64,000 nt of DNA from Mytilus galloprovincialis (GCF_965363235.1 NC_134838.1:3725001-3789000), one strand, 5' to 3'; counted from the first letter of the stretch, positions 22,405-34,429 are shown. The notes: generated by a model from the sequence alone, not told the origin. Made by a program: numbers and translations.

Positions 22405-23151
22405 TTAAGGTTTATGTACCCTTCTGTAGCCATTTTTGTACGAATTTTTCAAACCTCAATTGTATCAAAACTAAAGATATAATAAATAATAGAGATAGGC
22501 CATTTAGTACATGTTCCAAGGGGAAACTTGATGCAAAGCATTATTTTTTACTGTTTCATTGCATTTGATAGAAAAAGAGGACTTTGTGGCAAATAAATCA
22601 AGATTTTTATAGAAAATCCACAGCCTTTAATACAGAGATTTTTGTTATAAAATTTGAAACATAAATTACTCACTTGATTTTCTATGATGTGCTAGTGTTT
22701 ATTTTTTACAAAAAGTTCTAAGTAACCTGTAAATTCCAAAACACCTCGTGCTGAGTCACTAAAGTCGAGCGCACCCTAAAAGGTGTACTTGATTTTGGCC
22801 ATATTTATACTTGTCTTAACCAATAACTACATTTATAAACTTGTTTTAAGGAAATCAGTGCTAGCACTGCATGCAATAATCCTATATCTATCAGTCATCA
22901 AATTGCCAAATATGAGAGTACAAGGATAAAGGCTGTGGATTTTCTATAAAAATCTTGATTTATTTGCCAAAAAGTCCTCTTTTCCTATTAAATGCAATGG
23001 AACAGTTAAAAATAATGCTTTGCATCAAGTTTTCCCTTGGAATATGTACAAAATGGCCTATCTCTATTATTCATTATATCTGTAGTTTTGATACAATTGA
23101 AGTTTGAAAAGTTCGTACAAAAATGGCTACAGAAGGGTACATAAACCTTAA
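22405..23151. mobile_element. Foldback/TIR element, ~740 bp, TTAA target duplications
   Basis: The left arm (22409-22629) and right arm (22927-23147) are long inverted repeats beginning GGTTTATGTACCCTTCTGTA. They enclose a ~300-bp spacer. TTAA occurs immediately outside both ends (22405-22408 and 23148-23151). There is no ORF. It fits a non-autonomous TTAA-targeting transposon (piggyBac or Kolobok type), or a foldback element derived from one. Confidence 0.85.
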
Positions 23152-23647
23152 ACATGTTAAAGACAAAAAAAAAACTTGTCTAAAAACGTAAGTCAAAAAA
23201 TTTAAAAAATCAGTAACATGAACACAACAAAAACCGGGGATAAACTCATGTGCTCTTGCGGAGTATTCAGTTCCTGCTTCGCTTGACGTACCGCCGTAAT
23301 CTGAAGCAATTACCTATTTCTGATAACCCAATAAATATAAATAATGATAAATAGATAAAGATAGGACTACCTTCAACACTGACTTATATAAACGGTAGAC
23401 TTGGAACAGGTACAAAACAAGTGAGCCGGTTTAATTACATTTTGAGCACTGACTTAGTCCTTTAATTTCTAAATCTTTATCAACAAAATCAAAATAGACA
23501 GAATGGTAAACTTCACAAATCAATTTAGGAGAATCGCTTCAGTGATAAATCATAAAGATAAATTTCACAGTGAGCTTTAAGTCCTTATTTTTGTTATATT
23601 TACTTTGTTGCATAGATCAAATTTATTTGTTCAGTGTATGTTGACTA

Positions 23648-23960
23648 AGTAAAAAGTAAAATCCCAAAAATACTGAGCTCCGAGGAAAATTCAAAACGAA
23701 AAGTCCCTAATCAAATGGCAAAACCAAAAGATAAAACACATCAAACGAATGGACAACAACTGTCACAATAATTATTTCTGACTTAGTAAAGGCATTTTCA
23801 AATGTAGAAAATGGTGGATTGAACCTGGTTTTATAGCGCTGCTAAACCTCTCACTTATATGACAGTCGCATCAAACTTCATTATATCAATACCGATGCGT
23901 TACCAAAACGGACAACATAGGTAAAATTGTCCAAATAGGGGTACAGCAGTCATCACCGTT
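23648..23960 (+). repeat. Dispersed repeat, family B
   Basis: It contains the family words CTCCGAGGAAAATTCAAAAC, AAAGTCCCTAATCAAATGG and GACAACAACTGTCAC. It is preceded at about 23220-23330 by a degenerate fragment resembling the PLE-2 tail. Confidence 0.65.
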
Positions 23961-24149
23961 TCACAATCTCAATCAGAACAAAAAACAAACAAATATTTAA
24001 CAAAGAAGCACACAAAAAGCTTATATCAAATTTAACAACCACATTTATTGCTCACTTATTTTTGTATTATAAATCAACCCATAAAGGATTGAAATAATTG
24101 AAGTCCTGTGACTGAATGGCTAGGTTCACATCAGCTCTGGACTGGGTTG

Positions 24150-24312
24150 CTCAAATCTATGGCTAAAATTAGCCATAGGTTAGCTTATCCAACGGCTTAT
24201 TAATCATTAATTTATCCAGTGGCTTACTATCTGTTGGCTATTTTTCAATTGCTCCAAGGCAAAATGGGAGTATGGTTAGTAAGCCACTGGATAAGGTAAT
24301 TTAACCAGTGGA
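24150..24312. repeat. Imperfect inverted repeat
   Basis: The phrases TTATCCAGTGGCTTACTA and TAGTAAGCCACTGGATAA mirror each other (about 24222-24295), with further GGCTTAT/ATAAGC words outside. It is probably a small foldback element. Confidence 0.55.
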
Positions 24313-24461
24313 TAACAGCTATACTCTCTTTTAATTTGTCTTAATGTAGACGTTGCTGTTTTTCCCCAAGTTATTTACACTAATCAGAAGTAATCTGTAA
24401 ATATTACATAACCCTTAGTTCAACTAAAGATTGCAACTGCGAGTGTTCCTAAACACAGGTT

Positions 24462-24907
24462 CAATAGGAGATACTATTTAATGCAAAAATATACTGAATA
24501 TTAGTTAAATATTACGGCTATTTATTTTACTACAGAAAATCTCAACCTTTATTTCTTGTATACCTTTAGTCACTGGCAACGTAAACTTACAAAGAAAAAA
24601 GGGTGCTCTCTAACACGACCGCGTTGATGTCTAAAAATAGAATTTTTGTAAACCCGGAAGAAAACTATCACCACAGATTATTTTAAAATTCAACATCAAA
24701 TTTTTATCATCATCAGTCATTTCTTATATTGTGAATAGATATTTATTTTTAATTTGTTTTAATTTTTATTTTCTGGGGGAAGGGGACTGACTGCTATTTT
24801 ATTTATTTTTTGGGGTGGGGTGGGGGGATATAAACAAAAAAGCGGGGTCTGTTTTGAATATTGTTTTTTACTTTTATGTTTAAAAATAAATAAAGATAAG
24901 AGTGTAG
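24462..24907 (+). repeat. 446-bp direct duplicate, copy A
   Basis: It is nearly identical to 29030-29473, 4.57 kb downstream, from CAATAGGAGATA to AAAGATAAGAGTGTAG. The difference is a handful of substitutions and indels, mostly in homopolymers. It contains a G-rich box (GGGGTGGGGTGGGGGGATAT). Neither copy has an ORF. Confidence 0.85.
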
Positions 24908-25147
24908 ATCTCCTAAATATTTCTTAATTATCAATAATGTTCCCAAGAAAATTATACTCTAAAACTTCAAAAGTTGCGCACAATATTCCTACATCACCAT
25001 TAAGTTCGACGTCAACATGGTCAACGAGCGTTTTCTGAAATTTTGAAATCGCTTAATAAAATTTGTTAGTTCCATTCATGTGTTTTTTTACATGTTGTTG
25101 GTTGATTCTGTCTGGTTCTTTTAATGTCTTTTAACAATATATTTTCC

Positions 25148-25402
25148 TCAAGTTGTGGAAATCAATTTAACAATGTTTACCCTCAATTCACCTTCAAATG
25201 CTGTATATTGTCGTAAGTAATGTAGCAAGGGAAAATGGGACGGAAGTTTACGGTTTTCCATAAATAAATTAAAACAAAATTTTGGATATGCAAAAATATG
25301 ATCACAGGCTGCTAAAATTTCATGGTGCATATCATCGGTCATTGTTAATTTTCCATATTTTGATTCAAATAAAAAAGATCTGACATTCTGCAAGTAAATC
25401 AA
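25148..25402 (-). other. Unrecognised open frame, 84 codons
   Basis: The translated frame is of mixed composition (ESKYGKLTMTDDMHHEIL, FPLLHYLRQYTAFEGELRVN) and looks less like random A+T-rich translation than its neighbours. I do not recognise a family. It could be a relic of a transposon protein or a chance frame. No upstream promoter, splice partner or matching frame was seen. Confidence 0.2.
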
Positions 25403-25670
25403 ACATTTTTACTCTTAATTTATTTGAAATAAATCATATTTTCCCTGACACACACTTTGTTGAAATACAACCCTTCAATCACTTGAAACCCAGCTTAAAA
25501 ATTATGTGCTTGCTTTCCAACGTCTCCTGATGTACATTTTAAAATTAAGTAATTATATTTTCTTGGGTCGTCTGTAAACATGGTAAAACGGCTAATATTA
25601 TCCTGGTATACAACCAAATACAGCCAATTTCGTTGAGCGTGTAGATAAAGGTAATACCTTTGATTACATT

Positions 25671-25801
25671 GAAGTCATTATAAGGTTAGGTAAACTACCC
25701 TCCTTTAAGAATTGACTAGTCCGACAGACAACCAATATATCTGTCTGTAGGACTAGGCCACTTCGAAAGGAGGGTAGTATACCTTACCTTACAATGACTT
25801 C
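25671..25801. mobile_element. Palindromic foldback MITE, ~131 bp
   Basis: The termini GAAGTCATT and AATGACTTC and the inner words CTACCCTCCTTT / AAAGGAGGGTAG and GACTAGTCC / GGACTAG pair almost throughout. It is non-coding. Confidence 0.75.
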
Positions 25802-27446
25802 ATGGTTCAGCTAGCAAGCAAGCTTACCAAAGATATGACCTTTAGCTACAAACTCATTGAAATCAGCTGTAATTCAATGAAATAGTTTTGGTCGCTGTTT
25901 GCGATTAGTCTTTCATTAACCTTCGTTTCATGTACAAGTTTATATTAACGAAAAGGCCCAACTTTCGCTAGTACAGGAACAAGTTCCATTATGACAGCTA
26001 TAACATGAGTAGCAGGACAAGTCGCGAACTAAACTGACATTTCGAGGACTTGTCCTTTTAATTTAGTGAATGCACCTTACTGAAGGGACGGCTATAAGTT
26101 ATCTATATCTTTTTCTTGGTACTTCCCCAACGTAACGAACAATTCTTCTTTTACATGTAGAGGACTGTCTTGGTGTCTCAGCATTGTCTTTGCAACAGTG
26201 GTACATAATTATCATTGACATTATCAGTCAAATATTCGCCTCTATCAGCAATAAATCACTAAAAGCTAAAAATAATTTTTTAAAATAGCAAAATTTAATC
26301 TGTTTGGATTCTATGTTCCGAGTCTGTCAACATGCCCCATTCTTTTTTTCGATAGCCTTCAATATCTTACTCCAAATTTCACCACACGATTTTGTTTAAT
26401 TATTAGAAACATTTCATTGAAACAAATTAAGCACATGTAACGTCGGAAATAAGCGTTTTTTCAGATTATTTGACGTTTTCATACGTTTGGACAAAATGAC
26501 TACCGTTTTGCAATGTTTTGTAGCATTTTATTCCTTTAATACCCAAACATGTAATTAATAAAAAAAAAAAAAAAAAAAGAATCTAGGCATTTTGTACTTT
26601 CCCTGTATCTTACTTTTGTTTTGATTAATTATAAATCAGGTAAAAAAAAACACATTTATTGCTTTAACAAATGAAATATTAACTTGGACAAAATGACTAC
26701 TGCTTGAAAAACGACTGTAAAAAGAAGCCTTTAAAGAATCTACTCTTTTTGAACTCACGAACAATGAGGCAAATATTTTTTTGGATAGTTGTTATTATTA
26801 CCTTACTGTTTTCATACACTTTCTGCTATATCTACTTATAAAATTCATTTCTGGTCTTTGAGTCAACGAAAAACGTCGGACATTTTTCTTATTCTAGCTT
26901 AATATTTATTAGCCGCCGAGTCCAAAAAAAATTTTTTGTTTGCGGAGGAAATTTCTAATATTCTCTTTTAAATCCTATGGGTTAAAGTTAACTGATTTTG
27001 TTCATAAAAAAATTGGCTCAAAAGATTTTCTAGAATGATAAATCTTAATTTTTTTTTATTTTTTATTTACAGTCAGTTGCCATTTGTAGCAATATTTTTC
27101 CAGTTTATGGAAAGCAGATTGTAAACCGTTTTGCGATTTTGATAATATTAAATTCAAAGATCATAATATGCAAAACTAAGACTACAAATTGATATTAAGG
27201 ACACAGAATCACATGTTCCATCAAAAATTTAATGGAGATCATTGATAAAATAATTAAACAATGTGGGGCTCAAACTTTCACCTTGTTTGACACTTAGATT
27301 TTTTTTTAATCAGATTGTTTATTAAAGATTCACAACATTAATATATATCTTTAATAGCTACGTGGTCGGCTGTAAAAGTCTGACATGAAAAATATAAAAC
27401 AATTTAATTGAGAAAACTAACTACCTAATTTATAACAAAACCTAGA
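25802..27446. other. Intergenic A+T-rich sequence
   Basis: No gene was recognised. A run of 19 A residues is at about 26561-26579. The phrase GGACAAAATGACTAC occurs at 26491 and again at 26686, a hint of a diverged duplication. Confidence 0.35.
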
Positions 27447-28029
27447 AAAGGAGTAGGTCCGATAAGGGCCGATTTTGGCCTCAATTTTTAAGTTCATATA
27501 ACGACATATTTTAGACACTTTTTAAACACTTAAGTGTCTATTTCAAATGAATCAATTAGTTTATGTTAAAGATTTTAACTGATTAAGTCATTAAAAACGC
27601 TCCGATTCAAACTGAAATATGAAAAATCTATCAAATATGCCAAAAATCGTCACTTTTCAGATGTTTTTTGTCAAAAATGAAAGTGGCCGCATCCGGGTTC
27701 ATCCTCAACCTTTATATATATTATGTATTATCATCAAATTCAACTTACATTTCAATATCACGAATGAACACGAATGCGGCCACTTTCATTTAAGACGGAA
27801 ACCGTCTAAAATTTAGCGAAAATGCTGAAATTGTGAAGATTTCAGTAAATTAGCATGACTTAATGATACTAGTACACGATATCTGTGCATTGTATTGTCA
27901 AAAACAGCCCATATTTAAGTAGCAGAACCATACTTCTTTCCAATAAATAGCTTAACGATTACATTTTCACAATTTTGTAAAACTGCTATATTTTGGGGCT
28001 AAAAAGGGTCTTACTGAACCTACTCCTTT
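27447..28029. mobile_element. Non-autonomous TIR element, ~583 bp
   Basis: The imperfect terminal inverted repeats start AAAGGAGTAGGTCCGATAAG on the left. On the right, read in reverse complement, they start AAAGGAGTAGGTTCAGTAAG. Inside is a second inverted pair, AATGAAAGTGGCCGCAT / ATGCGGCCACTTTCATT (27676-27692 and 27774-27790). No transposase or clear target duplication was seen. Confidence 0.7.
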
Positions 28030-28109
28030 GAACCATTATCACCCAAATCAATCCCAAAATAACAAAAAAATCATTGTCTTAAAACAATAATAATGCTTGT
28101 TTTAGCCCT

Positions 28110-28365
28110 TTATTCATACAAATTAGGACAACACCCAAATTAATCCATGATTCCATCCATCTTTTTTGTATGTAACCTTGTGCATGTTGTGGATAAATTT
28201 CATAGAGATCCATAACACTTGTACACACGTTTTTTTAAATAGTTTAAGTCATAACCTCCAAATCAATCCAAACCCGTTCCTTTGTTGTATGGAACCTTGT
28301 GGTAAAAATCAATTTCACAGAGATCCATTCACTAGCACACAAGTTATATTGTCTGGAAAATGAAT
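28110..28365 (+). repeat. Two-unit diverged tandem repeat
   Basis: Two units of about 130 bases share CCAAAT.AATCCA, GTATG.AACCTTGTG and TTTCA.AGAGATCCAT. It is non-coding. Confidence 0.45.
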
Positions 28366-28707
28366 TTCTTCCATCAACGACATTGCCATACCATTATACG
28401 GACGCCAAAGAAATGGTGTATGTGCTGTGCTGGATGTATAGATACGCAACCATTTCATCCTGAATCCAATGCCTCATGCAGGCATATGTAACTTAATCTG
28501 CACGTATAAAGATCATTGAAATATCTCCACAATTGGTCTGTGTTATCGGTAGCCTGTTGCAAGGCTAGATTTCTGCCCTATTTAACACAACCTCTTTCAA
28601 AAGAGGCAATCTGTATTTGTGCTAAAATTCTTAAAGATCTGGCATATCTTGTTTTTGTATGTCAGTATGTCCTGAATATGCATGAAATATAACAATTACA
28701 TGTGTAT

Positions 28708-28749
28708 CCAAGGATTTGTATAGGAAGATCTTACTATACAAATCCTTGG
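28708..28749. repeat. Perfect 15-bp-stem hairpin
   Basis: CCAAGGATTTGTATA (28708-28722) and TATACAAATCCTTGG (28735-28749) are perfect complements around a 12-base loop containing AAGATCTT. It is too short to be a typical MITE. No function is assigned. Confidence 0.75.
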
Positions 28750-29029
28750 TGTATCCAACAAGAAAAAATTCTTAAACACGTTTTTATATGCATAGATATA
28801 CATGTGTTGTGAAGAAGTTGTAATTTCGTACAAATATAAGGGTTTTTTGTACACAGGTGATACACATTTATTTGGAATAATTATTTTATTCAATTTTTTA
28901 CTCGCAAATCTATATATTACTTCAACCTAACTTTCAGCACTGTTATCTGTCTTAATACTACAAATAAGGATTTAGATTATAATATATATATTTTTTTTTA
29001 CCAAAACCAAATTCTATGTCCACAAAATA

Positions 29030-29473
29030 CAATAGGAGATAGTATTTAATGCAAAAATATACTGAATATTAGTTAAATATTACGGCTATTTATTTTACTA
29101 CAGAAAATCTCAACCTTTATTTCTTGTATACCTTTAGTCACTGGCAACGTTAACTTACAAAGAAAAAAGGGTGCTCTCTAACACGACCGCGTTGATGTCT
29201 AAAAATAGAATTTTTGTAAACCCGGAAGAAAACTATCACCACAGATTATTTTAAAATTCAACATCAAATTTTTATCATCATCAGTCATTTCTTATATTGT
29301 GAATAGATATTTATTTTTGATTTGTTTTAATTTTTTTTTTCTGGGGGAAGGGGACTGACTGCTATTTTATTTATTTTTTGGGGTGGGGTGGGGGGATATA
29401 AAAAAAAGCTGGGTCTTTTTTGGATATTGTTTTTTACTTTTATGTTTAAAAATAAATAAAGATAAGAGTGTAG
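29030..29473 (+). repeat. 446-bp direct duplicate, copy B
   Basis: This is the partner of 24462-24907. The flanks differ on both sides, which marks the ends of the duplicated unit. Confidence 0.85.
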
Positions 29474-29929
29474 GGTTAGGGCAAACATAGAATCGTATGT
29501 TTGACGTCAGAACGAAACGTTACATAGTTAAAGATATAAAATAATTTTGTCGTTCAAAGTATTTAGTATTTAGAGAACAATAACATAATGGGATTATAAT
29601 AGAAACGCAACATAATGGCGGGATGTTTAAAAGTACAGAGCCACGTCATATGTACAAAAGAAACACAAAAAGTCACACGTACAAAGCACACACGCAAAAA
29701 TGAAAGATAATACAAACAACACATTGACGGGATGCATAAGTACCGAGCCACGTCAAATGAATATTACCAAAAACCGACCAAATAGTAAAAGCAATATTAA
29801 AAATAGAACAAAGACAAATAAAAGAACAATATAACACGTTATTAAGATCTAAACAACGTCAGTACGCATAATCTATATACCAAGACCATCATGTATTATT
29901 TGTGAAGTTGATATGGAATATCAACAAGC
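29474..29929. other. Intergenic A+T-rich sequence
   Basis: No gene was recognised. A 45-base motif (GGCGGGATG...AGAGCCACGTCA) is repeated with changes about 105 bases further on (GACGGGATG...CGAGCCACGTCA). Confidence 0.35.
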
Positions 29930-30310
29930 CATTTCAATTGATATTTAATACTGTGTCTTTCTATGTTTTGATGTTTTGCTCTTTTTTCAGGTTAGAAGGT
30001 TTGCGCCTATTAAAACGTTTAAACCCGCAGCAATATTTGCACCTTTCCTAAGTCAGGAATCTGGTGTTCAGTGATTGTTGTTTGTTGATATGTTTTTAAT
30101 TTTTTAAATGGATTTGAACGTTGGTTTTTCTGTTTGAATGGTTTAAAACTTGTAATAGTTTGGGTCCCTTTATAGCGTGCTGTTCGGTGCGAGCCACGGC
30201 TCCGAGTTGAAGGTCGTAATGTGACATATAATGATTTGCTTTTACAAATTGTGACTTGAATGGAGAGTTGTCACATTGGCACTCATATTACACATTCTTA
30301 TATCTATGTG
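29930..30310 (+). repeat. Dispersed repeat, family C
   Basis: It shares AACGTTGGTTTT.C.GTTTG, CCTTTATAGC.TG.TGTT, GAGCCA.GGCTCCG and GAGAGTTGTC.CATTGGCAC with the copies at 34430 and 59570. Confidence 0.65.
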
Positions 30311-30593
30311 ACTTAATCAACGACTGCACCTCAGAGTAGATTCACATTAACAGCATACAGTGGCGGAATGAACACAAGGGGCATGAACCCCCTATCATTT
30401 ACGGTCACCAAAATGTTTTCTGACATTATTTTATTTCAATTGAATCCGATTATCTAGATATGTAAGATGCACAGAAATGATGACTTTACTCACAGCCTGA
30501 TTTGACTTATCGTTAATTAACCATGCTTGATTTACTACAACATAACTAGTGGCATAATCAAGGGGCGGTGGAGAAAGCATGCCCCATCTTATT

Positions 30594-30613
30594 AACCCCC
30601 CCCCCCCCCCCCC
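30594..30613 (+). repeat. Homopolymer C tract followed by A run
   Basis: About 18 consecutive C residues are followed by seven A. On the other strand it forces a poly-Gly stretch in a chance open frame. Confidence 0.9.
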
Positions 30614-31309
30614 AAAAAAATGTTGGCATACCAGTAAATCGTCCAACATAATATAATTCCGTTTTGGGAGCGTCGTCAACCTTTTCGAAAATCCAGAATC
30701 CACCCATGATATCGATGCTCGTGAAAATATTTGACAACTATATGTAATGTGTATTTTCAAAGGCTTCTATGTAAATACATGCAGGTGAGTAAAAGCTCCT
30801 GTGCATAAAATTAACAATAAAAATAGTACTTTCAAAATTGAGTAAAAATAGATGGCCAGTATCAAGTTCATGAGTTGTGTCTGTTTATCTATGAATATCG
30901 ATATGGAAAAAGGTAATTCAGTTACATATTGAAACAAAACGCTCTTTTTACGGAGAGAAAAATGATCTCAAAATGAAAGACAAAGTGTCAAACGGAAGTT
31001 CGGCATTGACCATTCAGTCGTCGGGAGAAGGAGGGATGGGGTGATTAAAATTCGGAAACAAGGATTTCTTATTTGAAACTTAATTTTTCATTTTCCGTAA
31101 TTTTAAATGGAAAACAGCTACAATAAAATACCGAAATACCGTCCTCCATCTATAATAGATTGGAAACAGGTCGTCAGGTCATTAAAGACGCTCTGTCTGC
31201 CTACCGTAAAAATTGGTGAAAACGTGAAAAATCTGATAACAAAAATCTTTAGACAGTCATTTGAATAAAATTATGAATACTGTTAATATTCGAATATCTC
31301 ATTTAGGAA

Positions 31310-31690
31310 ACAATTCTGAAATTAATAATAGGATCCATGATATTCCCATTTCTAGAATTAAAAAAAAACTCAAGGTACTCGCAGGGCGGTTTGTGTTCGT
31401 ACCGACAGACAAGGCAGCCAATAATGTAGTGGTGGTGTGACGCATATACTATACGGAAGTTCTTCAAAATAAAATTATCAATTCCTCTACATTCAGGTCC
31501 GTACGCACCACAGATAGTCAAATCGTTAACAAGCATAACATATTTTAGGTATTTTTTATATATATATCTCTAATGATTTTCGGTACTTATCCATCTTCGG
31601 ATTTCAAATGTTTGGCTTTGAGCGTTCCGGATGAAGGTAAATCCAGAAAAGCTCTTCGGACGCAATAAATTATTAAACGTGTTGTTTTCC
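31310..31690 (+). mobile_element. Penelope-like RT fragment (PLE-3) with hammerhead-like end
   Basis: The plus-strand translation of 31320-31555 reads FVFVPTDKAANNVVVV, then IYYTEVLQNKIINSSTF. This is the N-terminal part of a Penelope-like reverse transcriptase (compare VVPADKAPNIIVFV in PLE-2). The copy is short and broken. A motif at 31622-31663 follows the layout of a decayed hammerhead: GCGTTC, CGGATGA, short stem II, GAAA, GCTCTTC, GGACGC. Confidence 0.6.
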
Positions 31691-32143
31691 ATTGGTTTTT
31701 GTGCCTGATCAATTGTGATATAAGAAACAACTATTTGGTCTTACGCATAGTAAAATTACCACTAAGTCTTGCAAATCCCATTGCCACCTGTGGGTGATGT
31801 TCGTGAAGGGATGCCATATCTCGGAAAGGATCGGCAACCATCGAGCCTAATTAACATGATCAAGACAAACACAATACGGTATCATGCTTGGTATGGACTG
31901 TTTGTAAAGTACGATATCTGACTTGTGAAATGGGCGTACTACAGAAAGCACAAGAAGTTCTTAATTCATAGTTGAAGGCCAGAAATTAAACTATGGTCGT
32001 GATGACTCTCTCTCCTTACACCAGTTGATCAAATACTTAAACGTCATAGAGTCATGAGTAATATTTTCTGCGTTTACGCTTTCATAAGCTGAAATCATCA
32101 ATTCAAGCAAAACACATGCTGTGATCGATGTGCGTTTTTATTC
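31691..32143. other. Intergenic sequence
   Basis: No gene was recognised. It may be further remains of the repeat-encoded protein at 32144, but I could not trace a frame. Confidence 0.3.
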
Positions 32144-32412
32144 CTAATTAATTACATTTGAACAAACATGAAAATAATTTGCCATTCTAGGTGTTGCAAT
32201 ATCGGCGTCAGTGAGGTCACATGTCCATTCACTATCACGCAATATTTCACTCAGATTTTTAAAGCAAGCCATTGCAATGTGCAATCCACCAAACATGACG
32301 ATAAACTTATCTTCTCCGTACAAATCTGGCCATTCCCACTGAAATTGCTTTGCCAATACTAACGGGGTTGATCTGCAGCTATAATTTATGGCTGCCCGGG
32401 ATTTAGAAAGTT
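32144..32412 (-). pseudogene. Fragment of a repetitive invertebrate protein family (AKQxQWxWP / GEDKFxVMFGGLHI)
   Basis: Read upstream of its apparent start, the frame continues as STPLVLAKQFQWEWPDLYGE and then DKFIVMFGGLHIAMA. I recall this wording from a multicopy family of uncharacterised proteins in molluscs, cnidarians and lancelets, usually in repeat-rich loci. Its function is unknown and a transposon origin is possible. The fragment is bounded by stops on both sides and has no recognisable neighbours, so it is most likely a relic. Confidence 0.45.
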
Positions 32413-33501
32413 AACCACCTTTTTCATCTTATCCAATGAATGCTTGATCATTGCACATGAAAGGACGTGTTTTCAAACAGTGGCATCATAGAAGTTACAC
32501 GAACTCGAACAGAAGAGCCTAAATGTTTAGAGGAATGAAATGATGAGAAAAAATATGTTTACAAAATCAAAATCCTTATCTGTAAGATGTACTTCGATTA
32601 ACTTGTAGTGTGTGTAAATTGCTAATTATGTCTATAAATAGTCTGCGCATGCGCGAAATTGTTATGTGTATAATAATCTTAAAAACTGGTATTAAAACAA
32701 ATTCATAACGTCAATAAAAATCCAAAAGCACTAAGTATATAATGATTAGTTCAAATGTTTTTATGTGAATTTTGTAATATTTTCGCTCATGCCCAAACCC
32801 TGAACATGGTAAATATTCATTTCTTGTATGTATGTCACACGAAAAGAAAATAGCGACCAGATCTGATAATATTTTATTCTAAAAGAAGGTCAAAGAAAAC
32901 GTTTTCCAGAAAAATAAGTATTTTAAACTTGGAAAAAACATCCATTTTAGAAAAGGTGGTGGCCATCTTGAAAAAATATTTTTTTTTATGGCCAGCAGTT
33001 TTTTCTTAAAAAGTATATAATAATGATGCTTCGTGCTAATTTACATGCTTGTAGCATCATGTGCACAATTCTCTCGATTTTGCTTGCTGATATATATCTT
33101 CCACTATATTGTATGAACATCAAGATTATTCTCCTTAAATCTGTATAGGGAAGTTTTATCCAGCTCTAATAGTATAGTTTTATTGTTGATATTCACCCCA
33201 TATGTATCTAGTGTTAAATTAGGTATTAATATATGATAGAACTTTCTTGGTATTCCTAAGTATTGGAAAATTTTATATACACAGAAGTAGTTTAACTAAA
33301 ACTACAAAGTTATTTTTCCTTTACCTGTATATATTATGAAAACCGGTTTTTTTCAAAAGTGAATTGTTAAATATTTCGCGGTGTTGTCTTGCCATGGCTT
33401 TGTTTGGACTTGTTTGTTTGCTTTTTGGCCATGAATGTTTGTCCATACTATTTTATTAACTATGTATTTGCATTCAAGTATCGCAGATCAAATTTATACG
33501 T
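32413..33501. other. Intergenic A+T-rich sequence
   Basis: I see no gene, RNA or clear repeat here. Confidence 0.4.
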
Positions 33502-34138
33502 TCATAGCCTAAATTGCTCGTCATAGGTGGCCCAGTTTTCTGACCTCGTTGCCGCTAATCTTATATCGCGCATATATTTTAACAATTCCTGTGCCCGTGT
33601 ACTGTATTTTTCAATGTAGACACTCATAAAAACCATGAATGCTGAAGTCCATTCATTTATGGACAAATAAACACTCGACGATCTTTTTTCATTTAAAATT
33701 TTTCCCCTTTTTAATTTCAAATCGCCCTCGTTTACCTCTTCCATTGCTTTTTGCGTTCTCAAATTTGTTCCTTAATTTTAAAAGGCACGTGTTCCCCCAC
33801 TGTGTCATGAATGCTAGATTCTTGTGACGGAGTGAAATCAATGGAATTATTTGCAATTTCAAAGTTTAGGTGTAACGGGTCGTGCCTTACAGCGGGGAAC
33901 GCTCGTGCATCCTCCTCCAACTCATTACCTGATGAGAAATCAGTAGTTTCGATCGTCCTTCTGCAACCACGTGTCCGACCCCTTCTGTTTTCTTGGCAGT
34001 TCTTTTCCGGCCAGCTCCGTCCTTCTTTTGGGGGATTTCTTCGTTCTGTCCTCTCTGTCCTCCTGTCCTGCTAGTCGCTCTAATCTTCTTTCCCATGGCC
34101 CTTGATGGCGATCCTATGGCATTTCTCTTGTTTGGCAT
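33502..34138 (-). mobile_element. DIRS/Ngaro-like retroelement fossil, gag-like N-terminal part
   Basis: The two minus-strand frames resemble the N-terminal, gag-like ORF of tyrosine-recombinase retroelements. One is a basic, Lys/Arg-rich head. The other is a segment of the type WTSAFMVFMSVYIEKY...LLKYMRDI. Only this part is present; no RT, RNase H or recombinase region was seen. The copy is broken and is a fossil. The family call is by recalled similarity. Confidence 0.4.
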
Positions 34139-34429
34139 CTTTTCTTTTTCTTTTAAAAAGTATAACTAATTGGTGTAACACCTGCTTTCTAGTTGACAGC
34201 AAATTATCTAGTGCCCGATACGGGAATTCCAAAATTCTAATTCAAGCTGATACGGAAATTCCAAAATTCTGATTCAAGCTGCGAGCGCCCTCTATGGCCA
34301 TGCCGAATATTGCAATGAGCTACAGACTGCAACACCCACGCACCCACACGATAGATTTGATTGAATTTAACCAGATTATTGAAATTATAAAATTTTTATA
34401 ATCTCTATTATTAACGTTTTTTGATTGAG

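Noticed and set aside
24110-24165. Ser/Leu-type tRNA or tRNA-derived SINE (CTGAATGGCTAGGTTC...)
   Set aside because: The B box is interrupted (GGTTGCTCAAATC) and stems do not pair.
30431-30760. 109-codon minus-strand frame
   Set aside because: It depends on the poly-C tract (poly-Gly) and has no other coding character.
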